60,235 nucleotides of DNA from UBA2227 sp036677505 (GTDB lineage: Bacteria; Bacillota_I; Bacilli_A; Erysipelotrichales; Erysipelotrichaceae). Shown piece after piece: positions 27,140-36,220 of the stretch. The stretch spans positions 1 to 60,235 of the forward strand of contig JAVBWK010000015.1 of the NCBI GenBank assembly GCA_036677505.1, given 5' to 3'. Numbering within the stretch: the first letter of the stretch is position 1; each line of letters begins with the position of its first letter. The notes under the pieces were generated by a model, which saw nothing but the letters and a program-made list of their open reading frames with translations, was not told the origin of the DNA and made no database searches. Made by a program: the position numbers and the translations under genes.

Positions 27140-28974
27140 TTTAAATGCAATAACTGATTTTGTAAATCTTCCTGGAACTGATTGGTATACAGACGGTAAT
27201 AGGTCCCTTTGAGCCTGATTAGTTCGCTGTGAGTGCCCTGCTCGATGATCTTCCCTTTCTTGATCACCAGGATGACATCGGCACTGACAATCGTCGACAG
27301 ACGGTGGGCAATGACAAAACTGGTTCGGTCGACCAACAGCGTATCAATGGCATGCTGGATGATCTGCTCGGTTTCCGTGTCGATGGATGATGTCGCTTCA
27401 TCCAGTACGAAGATCGCCGGATCGGCCAGCACGGCCCGGGCAAAGGAAATCAGCTGCTTCTCACCGGTCGACAGACGGTTACCGCCCTCACCGACATCGG
27501 ATGCATATCCCTGTTCCAGCTTCATGATGAAGTTGTGGGCGTTGACCATTTTGGCCGCATCCTCCACTTCCTGATCTGTCGCATCTAACCGCCCGTAGCG
27601 GATATTTTCCGCCACCGACCCGGAAAACAGGTGCGGTGCCTGCAACACATATCCCAAATTAGAGTGTAACCAACCGATTGAACGCTCAGTGATATCAACA
27701 CCGTCAATCAGGATCTGTCCCTCGACCGGCTGATAAAAACGGCACAGCAAGTTAACGATCGTACTCTTTCCTGAACCGGTCTCCCCGACCAGCGCGACCG
27801 TCTGACCTTTTCTGACTTTCAGATTAAAATCGGTCAGTACCGGTTCTTGCGGATTATAGTGGAAGGTCACATGTTTAAATTCAACTTCCCCTTCCATTTT
27901 CGGATAATTTTCTTTTTTGGGATGCAAAATCGTCCCATACTGCTCAATGACATGCGGCTTGTCGACGATATCCGCCTCGCTGTTGATCAGCGACAGGACA
28001 CGCTCGGCCGATGCCTGAGCCATCTGTAACTCCGCCAGCAAACGCGCGATCTGCCGCAACGGCTCAAAAAACTGCCCGGCATACTGCGTAAAGAGCATCA
28101 GGGTACCAAACTGAATCGCACCCAATAACACCTGCTGACCGCCGACAACCAATATACCGGCTGTGCTGATGGCACCCAACCCGGTCACCAATGGCATAAA
28201 CAAAGCGGATAATACCGCAGCCCGGATCGAGCGTTGGCGCATATCTCCGGTCAGTGATTTGAACTCTTCGAGATTGAGATCTTCAATAGCCATAGTTTTC
28301 GTCGTTTTGGCCCCGCTGATCCCCTCAGAGAAAGCCCCGGTGATTTTAGAGTTCACCTTACGGACTTCCCGGTAGGTCTTCAGGATGCGGGTCTGGAAAT
28401 ATACGCTGATATACCATAACGGCGGAATGACCATCAGAATAAGCAAGGCCATCTGCCAGTTGGTAATAAGCATGACGATCGTAATACCGATCATTACCGA
28501 AAATCCCCAGACCATATCCATCAGACCCCACGAGAGGATTTCAGACAGCCGGGTGATATCACTGGTCATCCGGGCCATGATCCAGCCCAGCGGTGTCTTG
28601 TCATAATAGGTAAATGACAGTTCCTGCAGTTTGGTAAAAGCCCGCTGACGGACATCATAAGCAAAATTCATCTCGATTTTTCCGGCCTGTTTTATAAAAT
28701 AATAAACATTGAATCCCTGCCAGACGACAAATCCCATATAGATCAATGCGAAAATAAGCACTTCGTTTTCCTTTGGACTGCCGATGACAAAATTGTCGAT
28801 CGCATGGCGGTTCAGCAGCGGAAATGAAATATCCACAAACGCCAGCATGATCATAAATCCGTATAACACAAACAAGTCTTTTTTATGGATCCATAACAGC
28901 TTCAATATCTTCGACCAAAGCTTGGTATCCAGCGAATCCGTATTATATTCTTGTTCTTCAAATCGTTCACTCAT
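27130..28974 (-). CDS. ABC exporter subunit, heterodimeric multidrug type (second subunit)
   Basis: About 614 residues: a six-helix ABC_membrane domain (to about 340) fused to an ATPase. Walker A is GETGSGKST, Walker B IFVLDEATS keeps the catalytic Glu, and the H-loop is AHRLS. The signature motif is LSTGE instead of LSGGQ. This complements the degenerate site of the partner encoded upstream, the usual arrangement in LmrCD/BmrCD-type heterodimers. The start is placed at the second of two adjacent ATG (GGGAGG eight bases upstream), overlapping the partner gene by eight bases. Substrate unknown. Confidence 0.9.
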   Translation of the reverse strand: MSERFEEQEYNTDSLDTKLWSKILKLLWIHKKDLFVLYGFMIMLAFVDISFPLLNRHAIDNFVIGSPKENEVLIFALIYMGFVVWQGFNVYYFIKQAGKIEMNFAYDVRQRAFTKLQELSFTYYDKTPLGWIMARMTSDITRLSEILSWGLMDMVWGFSVMIGITIVMLITNWQMALLILMVIPPLWYISVYFQTRILKTYREVRKVNSKITGAFSEGISGAKTTKTMAIEDLNLEEFKSLTGDMRQRSIRAAVLSALFMPLVTGLGAISTAGILVVGGQQVLLGAIQFGTLMLFTQYAGQFFEPLRQIARLLAELQMAQASAERVLSLINSEADIVDKPHVIEQYGTILHPKKENYPKMEGEVEFKHVTFHYNPQEPVLTDFNLKVRKGQTVALVGETGSGKSTIVNLLCRFYQPVEGQILIDGVDITERSIGWLHSNLGYVLQAPHLFSGSVAENIRYGRLDATDQEVEDAAKMVNAHNFIMKLEQGYASDVGEGGNRLSTGEKQLISFARAVLADPAIFVLDEATSSIDTETEQIIQHAIDTLLVDRTSFVIAHRLSTIVSADVILVIKKGKIIEQGTHSELIRLKGTYYRLYTNQFQEDLQNQLLHLKPE

Positions 28975-30763
28975 CATCTTCACCTCCCATCACCATGGCA
29001 CTCTGAATGTCCGCAATGCGCTTATACAAGCCTTCCTGCGTCAGCAACTGTGCATGGGTTCCCTGTTGCTCGATCTTTCCTTCGTTGAGCACGATAATGT
29101 TATCGGCGTGCTGAGCGGAGGAAATGCGATGCGTAATAATAATCGTTGTTGTATCTTTGGCGATGGCGCTTAACGCGGAGCGGATATGCATATCCGTCTC
29201 GGTATCCACCGCCGAAAGCGAATCATCAAAAATCAGAATCGGCGAGTTGTTGATGATCGTGCGGGCAATGGCGATCCGTTGTTTCTGACCGCCGGAGAGC
29301 GTTACCCCTTTTTCACCGACCAAGGTCTGATAACCTCGGTCAAACTCGGTGATGACCTGATGGACACTGGCAATCTTCGCAGCCCGTTCGACTTCTTCTT
29401 CCGGTGCCTGCGGCATCGCCAATGCAATATTCGCGGAAATCGTCTTCGAGAACAAAAACGGTTCCTGCAAGACGATTCCGACATGTTTTCGTAAATGACT
29501 GCGTCTGATTTCCCGAAGCTCTACACCATCGATCGTGATCGAACCTTCACGATAGTCATGCAAACGGGTCAAAAGATGCACCAGTGACGACTTCCCGGAT
29601 CCGGTCGGACCCATGATCGCAATCGTTTCACCCTTTTTCACGTTAAATGAAACGTTCTTCAAAACATCCTCTTCCCCGTCATCATACTTGAAATACACCT
29701 GGTCAAATACGATCGATCCGTGAATCGCCGGTGTCAGACCCCGATCGATATCTTCAAGGGGATGATCGAGGATCTCTTTGAGACGGTCGATCGAAACTCC
29801 GACTTTGCCCATATCAGACAGTATTCTTCCGACATTGCGGACCGGCCATAAAATCATGCTCACATAAGAAACAAACACGAAGTAGTTACCGACGGTGATC
29901 GATCCCTGATTGGCCATGGAAATCCCGCTGACGACCACTAACAAGATCTGTAACAGACAGATCAAATCCGAAAGTCCCCAGTACATACCCAGCAGATGAA
30001 TCAGCCGGTACGTCAGATCTCTGAATTTGCGGTTTTTCTTCTCAAACTTATCCAATTCGTAGCTCTCACGGCTGAATGCCTTAACGACCCGGGTTCCCGA
30101 AAGATTCTCCTGGATCACGGCAGACATTTCGCCTTCCGACTCATCTGAAGCTTTGAATGCCTTCTGCATCTTGATAAAGAAGATATATGCAAAGGCGAAG
30201 ATGATCGGCAGACTGATGATCGAAAGCCAGGCCAACGGAGCATGGATGCCAAACAAAATGACTCCGGCAATCAGCGCCAATGCAATGGCATACACCAGTT
30301 CTGATATCTGAGACGCCAGAAAGCGCCGGATCTGGTCGACATCTGAAGTGCATCGCTGGATCAGATCCCCAGTCTTCGCATTGACATGATAAGAGTACGG
30401 CAAACGCTGTAAGTGTCGGTATACCTCATCCCGGATCTTTTGAGTGACATTTTCGGAAATCTCACCGTTGAGACGGCCGCGCCAATACATGGCGATTCCG
30501 GATAACGCACTGATCAAAACGATGATGACACCGCCAATCCACAAATTGCTGCGTAAAACTTCGACACCGCCAAGCCACGCTGAGAACATGCGGGCAAGCG
30601 GATGGATGATTTCACCATTGCCAATGACATTATCAACAAAGAAACTGAAAAATAACGGCGAAAGCAACATCAGCGTCACATAAAAGATGACAGACAAAAA
30701 CATAGCCATCATTCTCAGACGGTTATTCTGTAATTTCTGCCAGATGAAATTAAACTGTTTCAT
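28967..30763 (-). CDS. ABC exporter subunit, heterodimeric multidrug type (first subunit)
   Basis: A 598-residue half-transporter. Six membrane helices occupy about residues 15-310. The ATPase has Walker A GPTGSGKSS, a canonical signature LSGGQKQR, and Walker B ILIFDDS in which the catalytic Glu is replaced by Asp; the H-loop is THRIS. One consensus and one degenerate ATP site per heterodimer is therefore predicted. Preceded by a ~190-bp leader containing two terminators and short ORFs. Confidence 0.9.
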   Translation of the reverse strand: MKQFNFIWQKLQNNRLRMMAMFLSVIFYVTLMLLSPLFFSFFVDNVIGNGEIIHPLARMFSAWLGGVEVLRSNLWIGGVIIVLISALSGIAMYWRGRLNGEISENVTQKIRDEVYRHLQRLPYSYHVNAKTGDLIQRCTSDVDQIRRFLASQISELVYAIALALIAGVILFGIHAPLAWLSIISLPIIFAFAYIFFIKMQKAFKASDESEGEMSAVIQENLSGTRVVKAFSRESYELDKFEKKNRKFRDLTYRLIHLLGMYWGLSDLICLLQILLVVVSGISMANQGSITVGNYFVFVSYVSMILWPVRNVGRILSDMGKVGVSIDRLKEILDHPLEDIDRGLTPAIHGSIVFDQVYFKYDDGEEDVLKNVSFNVKKGETIAIMGPTGSGKSSLVHLLTRLHDYREGSITIDGVELREIRRSHLRKHVGIVLQEPFLFSKTISANIALAMPQAPEEEVERAAKIASVHQVITEFDRGYQTLVGEKGVTLSGGQKQRIAIARTIINNSPILIFDDSLSAVDTETDMHIRSALSAIAKDTTTIIITHRISSAQHADNIIVLNEGKIEQQGTHAQLLTQEGLYKRIADIQSAMVMGGEDDE

Positions 30764-30792
30764 AAGATCCCCTCATTTCTACAAAGCCAAAC

Positions 30793-30815
30793 AAAAAAGG
30801 CACACGGGTGCCTTG
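30793..30815 (-). terminator. Terminator just before the ABC exporter genes
   Basis: Minus-strand AAGGCAC-CCGT-GTGCCTT, a perfect 7-bp stem, followed by six T. Lies about 20 bases before the exporter RBS, so it may end the upstream operon or act as an attenuator. Confidence 0.8.
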
Positions 30816-30880
30816 AATGGTCAAATACGCAAATATCCCGCGAAATCATTCAAGTCACCGACTCGAGCAACTCCGCGAAC

Positions 30881-30909
30881 AAAAAGGTGTTTAGCTATCG
30901 GACACACCA
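30881..30909 (-). terminator. Terminator-like hairpin after the Gx transporter unit
   Basis: Minus-strand GGTGT-13 nt-ACACC followed by TTTTT; the loop contains the end of the 22-codon ORF. Confidence 0.5.
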
Positions 30910-30959
30910 TGAAAGCGAAGTTTCAACTCATTTACTTTTCCATCTCTCAACTTGATCAT
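30891..30959 (-). CDS. Putative 22-residue peptide coupled to the Gx transporter gene
   Basis: The sequence reads MIKLRDGKVNELKLRFHGVS plus DS. Its ATG overlaps the stop of the preceding gene (ATGA) and is preceded by AAAGGAGGG seven bases upstream, a good RBS. No homology recognised. It might be a leader peptide for the exporter, or the remnant of a longer frameshifted gene, since the next frame stays open for 29 codons. Low confidence that it is a functional gene. Confidence 0.35.
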   Translation of the reverse strand: MIKLRDGKVNELKLRFHGVSDS

Positions 30960-31465
30960 GGTGACCCTCCTTTCGAAATTCTCTTCAATACAGCGACAGC
31001 GAGCGCTCCCGTCAGTATCCCTGTGGGTATGCTCATCCAAATCATGACCGGCAGCCAATAGACCATCATGATCGAAGACCAGATGATGATTATGGCAATG
31101 ATCTGACCGACATTATGAAATGTTGCGGATGCAACGCTCAATCCGATGGCACTCAGCGATGTCGTTTTCTTTAACAAAATGACTGTAAGACTGCTTAAGG
31201 CAACCCCGCTTAGTGACAGCCAGAATCCCGTCCCAAAAATAATACCACGCAACAGCGAGGCAATCAATACCCGACTGAAGTTAATTGATAACATTTCTCG
31301 CCAGCCAAACATATACAGCGCTATCAGTCCCAGAATATTGGCTAAACCAAGTTTGACTCCTGGGATGGGAAGCGGTAAAGATGGCTCTAACATATGAAAG
31401 ACGATGCTCATTGCCAACAACATCGTCAGAATCATCATTCGGCGGACTCGGTTTCTGCGGTTCAT
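30956..31465 (-). CDS. Gx transporter family protein (HepT component-like membrane protein)
   Basis: A 169-residue membrane protein with five or six helices and the motif LPLPIPGVKLGLANIL, typical of the family often labelled 'heptaprenyl diphosphate synthase component I' or Gx transporter. Paired directly with a NusG-II domain protein (four-base overlap), a frequent Firmicute gene pair near ApbE/Rnf or quinone-related genes. Transported compound is unknown. Confidence 0.82.
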   Translation of the reverse strand: MNRRNRVRRMMILTMLLAMSIVFHMLEPSLPLPIPGVKLGLANILGLIALYMFGWREMLSINFSRVLIASLLRGIIFGTGFWLSLSGVALSSLTVILLKKTTSLSAIGLSVASATFHNVGQIIAIIIIWSSIMMVYWLPVMIWMSIPTGILTGALAVAVLKRISKGGSP

Positions 31466-31839
31466 TTAACCGTCGTATCCTCACCATGCTCATTGACCGC
31501 ATTGATGATGACGATTACGACGTGATTGGGCAGACAGGTGATCGGCACATTGGCATACTCGATCCACCCCTGGATCGAACAAATGTGTAAGGGGGAGGTT
31601 TCTTTCTCAACCCGGATCCGATTATCTTTAACTTCGATAAATACTTCTCCCAAGGTACCTTGGACGGTGTACTTATCGTCTCTGCTCATATCGATACGCA
31701 AGACTTCCTTATCACGGTAACTGACGACGGCGATTTTCTGATTGGAGGTAGTGGCTCTGACGACATACTGTAAAGATCCGTATAACAAGACGGACAATAC
31801 GGCAACGATGGCAATAAACGTTTTGTCAGCTTTATTCAT
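31462..31839 (-). CDS. NusG domain II-containing protein, membrane-anchored
   Basis: A 125-residue protein: one N-terminal hydrophobic segment (about residues 8-25) followed by a small extracytoplasmic beta domain of NusG_II type with the motif CSIQGWIEYANVPITCLPNHVVI. It is not the transcription factor NusG. Precedes the Gx transporter gene; RBS AAGGAGG. Function unknown. Confidence 0.78.
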   Translation of the reverse strand: MNKADKTFIAIVAVLSVLLYGSLQYVVRATTSNQKIAVVSYRDKEVLRIDMSRDDKYTVQGTLGEVFIEVKDNRIRVEKETSPLHICSIQGWIEYANVPITCLPNHVVIVIINAVNEHGEDTTVK

Positions 31840-31880
31840 AACATACCTCCTTGCGCAAACATTCTAACAGATTTGACTCA

Positions 31881-31904
31881 AAAAGAAAAGGACAGTATTG
31901 TCCT
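31881..31904 (-). terminator. Terminator of the arginase-family gene
   Basis: Minus-strand AGGACA-ATAC-TGTCCT followed by TTTTCTTTTT, overlapping the stop codon. Confidence 0.82.
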
Positions 31905-32766
31905 AGTCACTTAAATTGAGTGCGTAAGCGTATTCACTGACCTTTCGATTGACGATTTTCAGTGTTTCTTCAACGATCGTTAACCCATTCCCATTGTCAA
32001 GCAGCGGATTGAATTCTACGATATCCATGCTCGAAATGATAACCGTATTAAACAGCATAGCAATCAGATTAAGCGGTATCGAAGGATGTAATCCGCGGAC
32101 GACCGGAGTCGATACTGCCGGACAATACGCGGGGTCGATACTGTCTAGATCAAAACTGATGTGAGTATGAGCAAACTGTTTACAATGGTTGATGACTTCT
32201 TCGATGCAAGCCTGTTCTCCCTTGTGATGGATCTCATCGGTCGTTATGTACCGAATGCCTTTTTCTTTGAGAAAAGTGACTTCCGGATCATCGAGACTGC
32301 GAATGCCAAACATGATGATCTGTTCCGGTTGAAGGGTTGGCTGCCCGGCAATCTCCACAAATCTCGGATCACCGTATCCCATCAGCGATGCCAAGGGCAT
32401 CCCATGAGCACGATGAGTCACGGAGGTTTGCGGGGTATTGACATCTCCGTGCGCATCGATCCACAAAACTGCCCGGTCCGTGCGCATATTGGCACTGATT
32501 GATCCGATGGCCAGCGAATGATCTCCGCCGATGATTAGCGGAAAATCGCGGTCAAGAAGCACTTTTGTTACAGATTTTTTAAGTCTTCGGCAAACATCCG
32601 CAATCAGTTCTCCGTTTCTGACACCGTTTTGATCCGATAATTCCAATAAAGGGCTGATCTCATCTTCAAACTCCATTCCCCGCTGCTTTAAAAAGGCTGT
32701 CGCCAACTGAGTTCCCTCGATGTCACAGCCTTGATTCATTGATACTCCGATCATTTTAACGAACAT
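31903..32766 (-). CDS. Arginase-family ureohydrolase (probable arginase)
   Basis: A 287-residue dimanganese enzyme. Ligand motifs are GGDHSLAIGS, DAHGDVNTP and SFDLDSIDPAYCPAVSTPV. The overall sequence is closest in style to RocF-type arginases (arginine to ornithine and urea), though agmatinase or formimidoylglutamase cannot be excluded by eye. The ATG at 32764-32766 follows GGTGATAAA, with a -10 TATAAT at 32782-32787. It stands alone between the ktr terminator and its own terminator. Confidence 0.85.
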   Translation of the reverse strand: MFVKMIGVSMNQGCDIEGTQLATAFLKQRGMEFEDEISPLLELSDQNGVRNGELIADVCRRLKKSVTKVLLDRDFPLIIGGDHSLAIGSISANMRTDRAVLWIDAHGDVNTPQTSVTHRAHGMPLASLMGYGDPRFVEIAGQPTLQPEQIIMFGIRSLDDPEVTFLKEKGIRYITTDEIHHKGEQACIEEVINHCKQFAHTHISFDLDSIDPAYCPAVSTPVVRGLHPSIPLNLIAMLFNTVIISSMDIVEFNPLLDNGNGLTIVEETLKIVNRKVSEYAYALNLSD

Positions 32767-32792
32767 TTTATCACCAATCCCATTATACCTAA

Positions 32793-32818
32793 GAAAAAAG
32801 GAACGCACAAGCATTCCT
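32793..32818 (-). terminator. Terminator of the ktrBA operon
   Basis: Minus-strand AGGAA-T-GC-TTGT-GC-G-TTCCT hairpin with one mismatch, followed by six T; overlaps the ktrA stop. Confidence 0.75.
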
Positions 32819-33485
32819 ATAGTTTTCCAAAATATTCAAACTTTTCAAACATTTCTGTTTCCGCAATGACCAATAGCTGATCTGTCGCTTCGATTACATA
32901 ATCGGCAGCCGGCGATATGGACAGATGTTCGTGCGGACGCTTGCGGACACCCAAAACATTGACACCGTAATTCACACGTAACTCCAATGTCCGAAGGGAT
33001 TTGCCGACCCATTTCTGCGGTGCAACGATTTCAATGACACTGTACTCATCATCGATGTCGATCATATCAATGATGTTACGGCTCAGTAATCCCTTAGCTA
33101 CACGTTCTCCCATTTCCTTCTCCGGACGGACGACCTTGTCCGCGCCTATTTTGGTCAGGATATGCATATAGGTTTTATTCTTGGCTTTTGCCAAAATATA
33201 AGGAACTCCCAACTCTTTCAGATTCATGATGGCCATGATGCTTTCTTCCAGACGGCTGCCTGAAGCAACAACGGCTACATCGCAATCAGCAATTCCGATG
33301 GCACGCAGCTGTTCGATGTCCGTAAAATCAGCCAGAACTGCTTGTGTGACAAATTCACTGGCACGGTCGACACAGGTGATGTCTTTGTCCAATGCGATAA
33401 CTTCACAATTGTATTCACTCAATGTTTTTGCGATCGTTGATCCAAATATTCCAAGGCCAAGAATGGCATACTGTTTTTGCTTCAT
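32817..33485 (-). CDS. ktrA: Potassium uptake regulatory subunit KtrA/TrkA type
   Basis: A 222-residue cytosolic RCK protein. The N-terminal NAD/ATP-binding Rossmann fold starts YAILGLGIFGSTIAKTL; the C-terminal RCK_C domain (about 140-222) is the site that binds c-di-AMP in homologues. It gates the KtrB channel encoded eight bases upstream. Confidence 0.92.
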   Translation of the reverse strand: MKQKQYAILGLGIFGSTIAKTLSEYNCEVIALDKDITCVDRASEFVTQAVLADFTDIEQLRAIGIADCDVAVVASGSRLEESIMAIMNLKELGVPYILAKAKNKTYMHILTKIGADKVVRPEKEMGERVAKGLLSRNIIDMIDIDDEYSVIEIVAPQKWVGKSLRTLELRVNYGVNVLGVRKRPHEHLSISPAADYVIEATDQLLVIAETEMFEKFEYFGKL

Positions 33486-33493
33486 TTTTACTC

Positions 33494-34885
33494 CTATCCG
33501 ACAATGACTTGTCCTGCGGGATATGCAACTTCAACTGATTTTTTGTTAATTCGGCCGCTTCGCAAAGAGAATGCTACGGCAATAGGTCCGATCCGACCGA
33601 TAAACATCAACAATATGATGACAATCTTTCCGAAATCTGTCAATACCGGGGTAATTCCCATCGATAATCCGACTGTACCCATGGCTGAGAACGCTTCAAA
33701 AGCAATCGTCATAAAATCGGCTTTCTCCGACACCGTAAGTAGCAACATTCCGGTAAAAACCACCGTAAACGAAAGAACCATGACCGTAAGCGCACGTCTG
33801 GCGATTTCACGGCTGACATTACGTTTATACAAAGTAATGTTGTCACGATTCAGCAGTTCGGTAATAATCATTAATACGACCAAGGCAAATGTCGTCGTCT
33901 TGATACCTCCGGCCGTGCCCCCCGGTGATCCTCCGATAAACATAAATGCCATCATCAGCAGTTGTGAAGCCGGGTACAATCCGGCAATGTTCAACGTTGA
34001 AAATCCGGCGGTACGCAGAGTCACAGACTGAAAGTATGCGGCCATCAGTTTATCAAACAAACCAAGCGGGCCTAATGAAGCCGGATTTGCATACTCAACC
34101 ACCAATAAAAACAGCCAGCCGCTGGTAATCAGTACAAAGGTCATAAAGAAAACGAGCTTGACATGAATCTGCAGGTGCTGTACCACCCTCTTTACCGCCT
34201 GATGATGCTTAAATATCGATGTTGCACTTTTGGTCAAATCAAACCACACAGAAAAACCTAACCCTCCCATGATGATCAGTGAACTGACCGTAAGATTGAC
34301 GATGACATTGCTTACATACGGCTGTAAACTCAATGCGCCTAAGTTATCAAATCCGGCATTGCAAAAAGCCGAGACACTGACAAACAAGGCTTTAAATAAT
34401 CCGCTGCTTAAACCAAACTCCGGAACAAACACAAAGGACAACAGGATCATCCCTGCCAGTTCAAACAGAAATGTGTATCCGATGATAAATCCCAAGAAAC
34501 TTCCTAATCCCGCCATTGACCCGATATTGGTTGCTTCAGCTACGACCATTTTCTCGCGCAGTGCTAACTTGCTGCCAATCGCCAGCAAGAAGATCGCGAT
34601 CAGGGTCATTAATCCCAAACCGCCGATCTGCATCAGAAGAATCAGTATGACCTGACCAAACAAAGTATACGTTTCAATGGGAATCACCGTTGCCAACCCG
34701 GTCACACATACTGCCGAAGTCGCAGTAAACAAATGATCGATAAATCGAACTCCGTCATTCAGATTGCTTATTGGTAAGGATAATAATAGTGAACCTGCAA
34801 TAATAACGAAAAGAAAACTCAGAGCGATTTGCTGCGCCGGTCGTAGTTTAATCTGTTTTTTTGCTATATAGAAACGGTTTGACAT
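33494..34885 (-). CDS. ktrB: Potassium uptake channel subunit KtrB/TrkH type
   Basis: A 463-residue membrane protein with four M1-P-M2 repeats. Selectivity-filter-like loops include SAVCVTGLA, SAFCNAGFD, TAGFSTLN and SAMGTVGLS with the conserved glycines. It imports K+ with Na+ coupling when joined to KtrA. The ATG at 34883-34885 follows GGGTGAAAAG; six upstream codons in frame lack an RBS. Promoter TTGAAC-16-TATAGT lies upstream (about 34913-34940). Confidence 0.92.
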   Translation of the reverse strand: MSNRFYIAKKQIKLRPAQQIALSFLFVIIAGSLLLSLPISNLNDGVRFIDHLFTATSAVCVTGLATVIPIETYTLFGQVILILLMQIGGLGLMTLIAIFLLAIGSKLALREKMVVAEATNIGSMAGLGSFLGFIIGYTFLFELAGMILLSFVFVPEFGLSSGLFKALFVSVSAFCNAGFDNLGALSLQPYVSNVIVNLTVSSLIIMGGLGFSVWFDLTKSATSIFKHHQAVKRVVQHLQIHVKLVFFMTFVLITSGWLFLLVVEYANPASLGPLGLFDKLMAAYFQSVTLRTAGFSTLNIAGLYPASQLLMMAFMFIGGSPGGTAGGIKTTTFALVVLMIITELLNRDNITLYKRNVSREIARRALTVMVLSFTVVFTGMLLLTVSEKADFMTIAFEAFSAMGTVGLSMGITPVLTDFGKIVIILLMFIGRIGPIAVAFSLRSGRINKKSVEVAYPAGQVIVG

Positions 34886-34984
34886 CTTTTCACCCATTTT
34901 CAATCAACATTACTATACACTTTATTTCGTAAAGTTCAATACCTAACCTAAGGATATCTTCCAACCTTAATCAACATAACTATA

Positions 34985-35006
34985 CCAAAAAACGCCCGAA
35001 GGCGTT
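34985..35006 (-). terminator. Terminator of the phn-osmC operon
   Basis: Minus-strand AACGCC-TTCG-GGCGTT followed by six T, overlapping the osmC-type gene stop codon. Confidence 0.85.
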
Positions 35007-35400
35007 ATAAGAATTTTACTTCGTAATTGAGTTGTGCAACATGAGACAGAGTCGTATATATTGAACAGTATTTTGCCGCCAACTCAAAGCACCGCAGGAT
35101 CTGAGGCTGATTGTCTGCACCCTCAACAGTTATTGTCATATGCAAAACTTTGAGCGTCTGGGGTACTTCATCCCGTTTCTCACCTTCGAGATGATATTTC
35201 ACACTTTTAAAAGACAGACGTTTTTTGACGGCTACGTCCAAGAATGTCGAATGAAAACATCCGGTCAGAGCTCCTAATAACAACTTATAAGGTCCGGCTT
35301 GATCCGGCTTCATCCCAATCTTGACCGTCCCTACTTTTAAAAGCATTTCTCCTTCAAAAACATCCGTAAATTGTACGTCGGCTTCTACATGTTGTCCCAT
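35005..35400 (-). CDS. OsmC family protein
   Basis: A 131-residue protein of the OsmC/Ohr fold. The central part has ALTGCFHSTFLDVA with one of the two typical redox cysteines; the second conserved position is in RCFELAAKYCSIYTTL. Members detoxify organic peroxides, but this branch is not proven to. It is last in the phnDCEE cluster, one base after the second permease, so it may be expressed under the same conditions; the functional link is unclear. Confidence 0.8.
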   Translation of the reverse strand: MGQHVEADVQFTDVFEGEMLLKVGTVKIGMKPDQAGPYKLLLGALTGCFHSTFLDVAVKKRLSFKSVKYHLEGEKRDEVPQTLKVLHMTITVEGADNQPQILRCFELAAKYCSIYTTLSHVAQLNYEVKFL

Positions 35401-35401
35401 A

Positions 35402-36220
35402 TTACTCTCCTGTAGCTAATTTTCTGCGAATCTTAGCTGATCCATACTCGACAGCCAAGACAAAAATAATCAGACCTATCAGCAATGCACCCGTATCTGC
35501 CCAACGGTAAGCGGTGATGGCAAAAATCAGCGGAGCACCGATGCCGCCGGCACCGACCATCCCCAGAATGGTCGCATACTTAACATTGATTTCAAAACGG
35601 TAAATGGCGATGGAGGCAAAATTGCCCATCAGCTGCGGCACGATGCCATACTGTACTTTCTGAATTGCATTGCATCCGGCTGCATCCAGGGCTTCGATAA
35701 TGCCCGGATCCAAATCTTCGATGACCTCGATAAACAGCTTGGATATCATCCCGATACTGGCAACGGCCAAAGTCAGCACACCGGTAAATGCACCCGGACC
35801 GGTGACCCGGATAAACATAAGCCCATAAACGACGGCGGGAAAGGTCCGGACGACCGTTATAAATGCGACTCCGATATTGGCCATCCAACCCGGCACGACA
35901 TTGCGTGAACTGAGAAATGCGATCGGAATCGAAACAATGGTTCCGATGATCGTTCCGAGAAAAGCGATAGCAGCCGTTTCAGTGATCAGAAACAGCACCC
36001 CGTTTTTGCCTTGACCAAGCAACAACTCCATATTCGGTGTAAAAATGCTTCTCGAGATATTCCACATCACTTGCAAACCAAACTCAGTGAATCCGTTATA
36101 GCCGATATAATTGACTGCCAAAAAGCCGATGGCTATCAGCCCTAAAATAAACAATGCTTTTAATCCGAGATTCTTGGGCTCTCGTTTCAGTTGTTCACTG
36201 ACCGTCAGTTTCGTACTCAT
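35402..36220 (-). CDS. phnE: Phosphonate/phosphite-type ABC transporter permease
   Basis: A 272-residue inner-membrane permease with six helices. The EAA loop is seen around ALDAAGCNAIQKVQYGIVPQL and the C-terminal MVGAGGIGAPLIF is typical of PhnE. A second, related permease is encoded directly upstream (36220), so the channel is probably a heterodimer, which differs from E. coli with one phnE. Stop/start overlap by one base. Confidence 0.88.
   Translation of the reverse strand: MSTKLTVSEQLKREPKNLGLKALFILGLIAIGFLAVNYIGYNGFTEFGLQVMWNISRSIFTPNMELLLGQGKNGVLFLITETAAIAFLGTIIGTIVSIPIAFLSSRNVVPGWMANIGVAFITVVRTFPAVVYGLMFIRVTGPGAFTGVLTLAVASIGMISKLFIEVIEDLDPGIIEALDAAGCNAIQKVQYGIVPQLMGNFASIAIYRFEINVKYATILGMVGAGGIGAPLIFAITAYRWADTGALLIGLIIFVLAVEYGSAKIRRKLATGE

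Larger units (their letters stand above)
30764..30955 (-). other. Leader region before the ABC exporter
   Basis: About 190 bases between the Gx transporter gene and the exporter. It holds a 22-codon ORF (30891-30959), a second open stretch in another frame (30821-30910, MVCPIAKHLFVRGVARVGDL and nine more residues) without RBS, and two terminator-like hairpins (30881-30909 and 30793-30815). No known riboswitch consensus is recognised. See findings. Confidence 0.5.

Noticed and set aside
33477..34031. 184-codon plus-strand frame opposite ktrB
   Set aside because: Shadow of the hydrophobic ktrB sequence; no ribosome binding site.
34886..35004. c-di-AMP (ydaO) riboswitch before ktrB
   Set aside because: Space is too short and the conserved motifs are absent.
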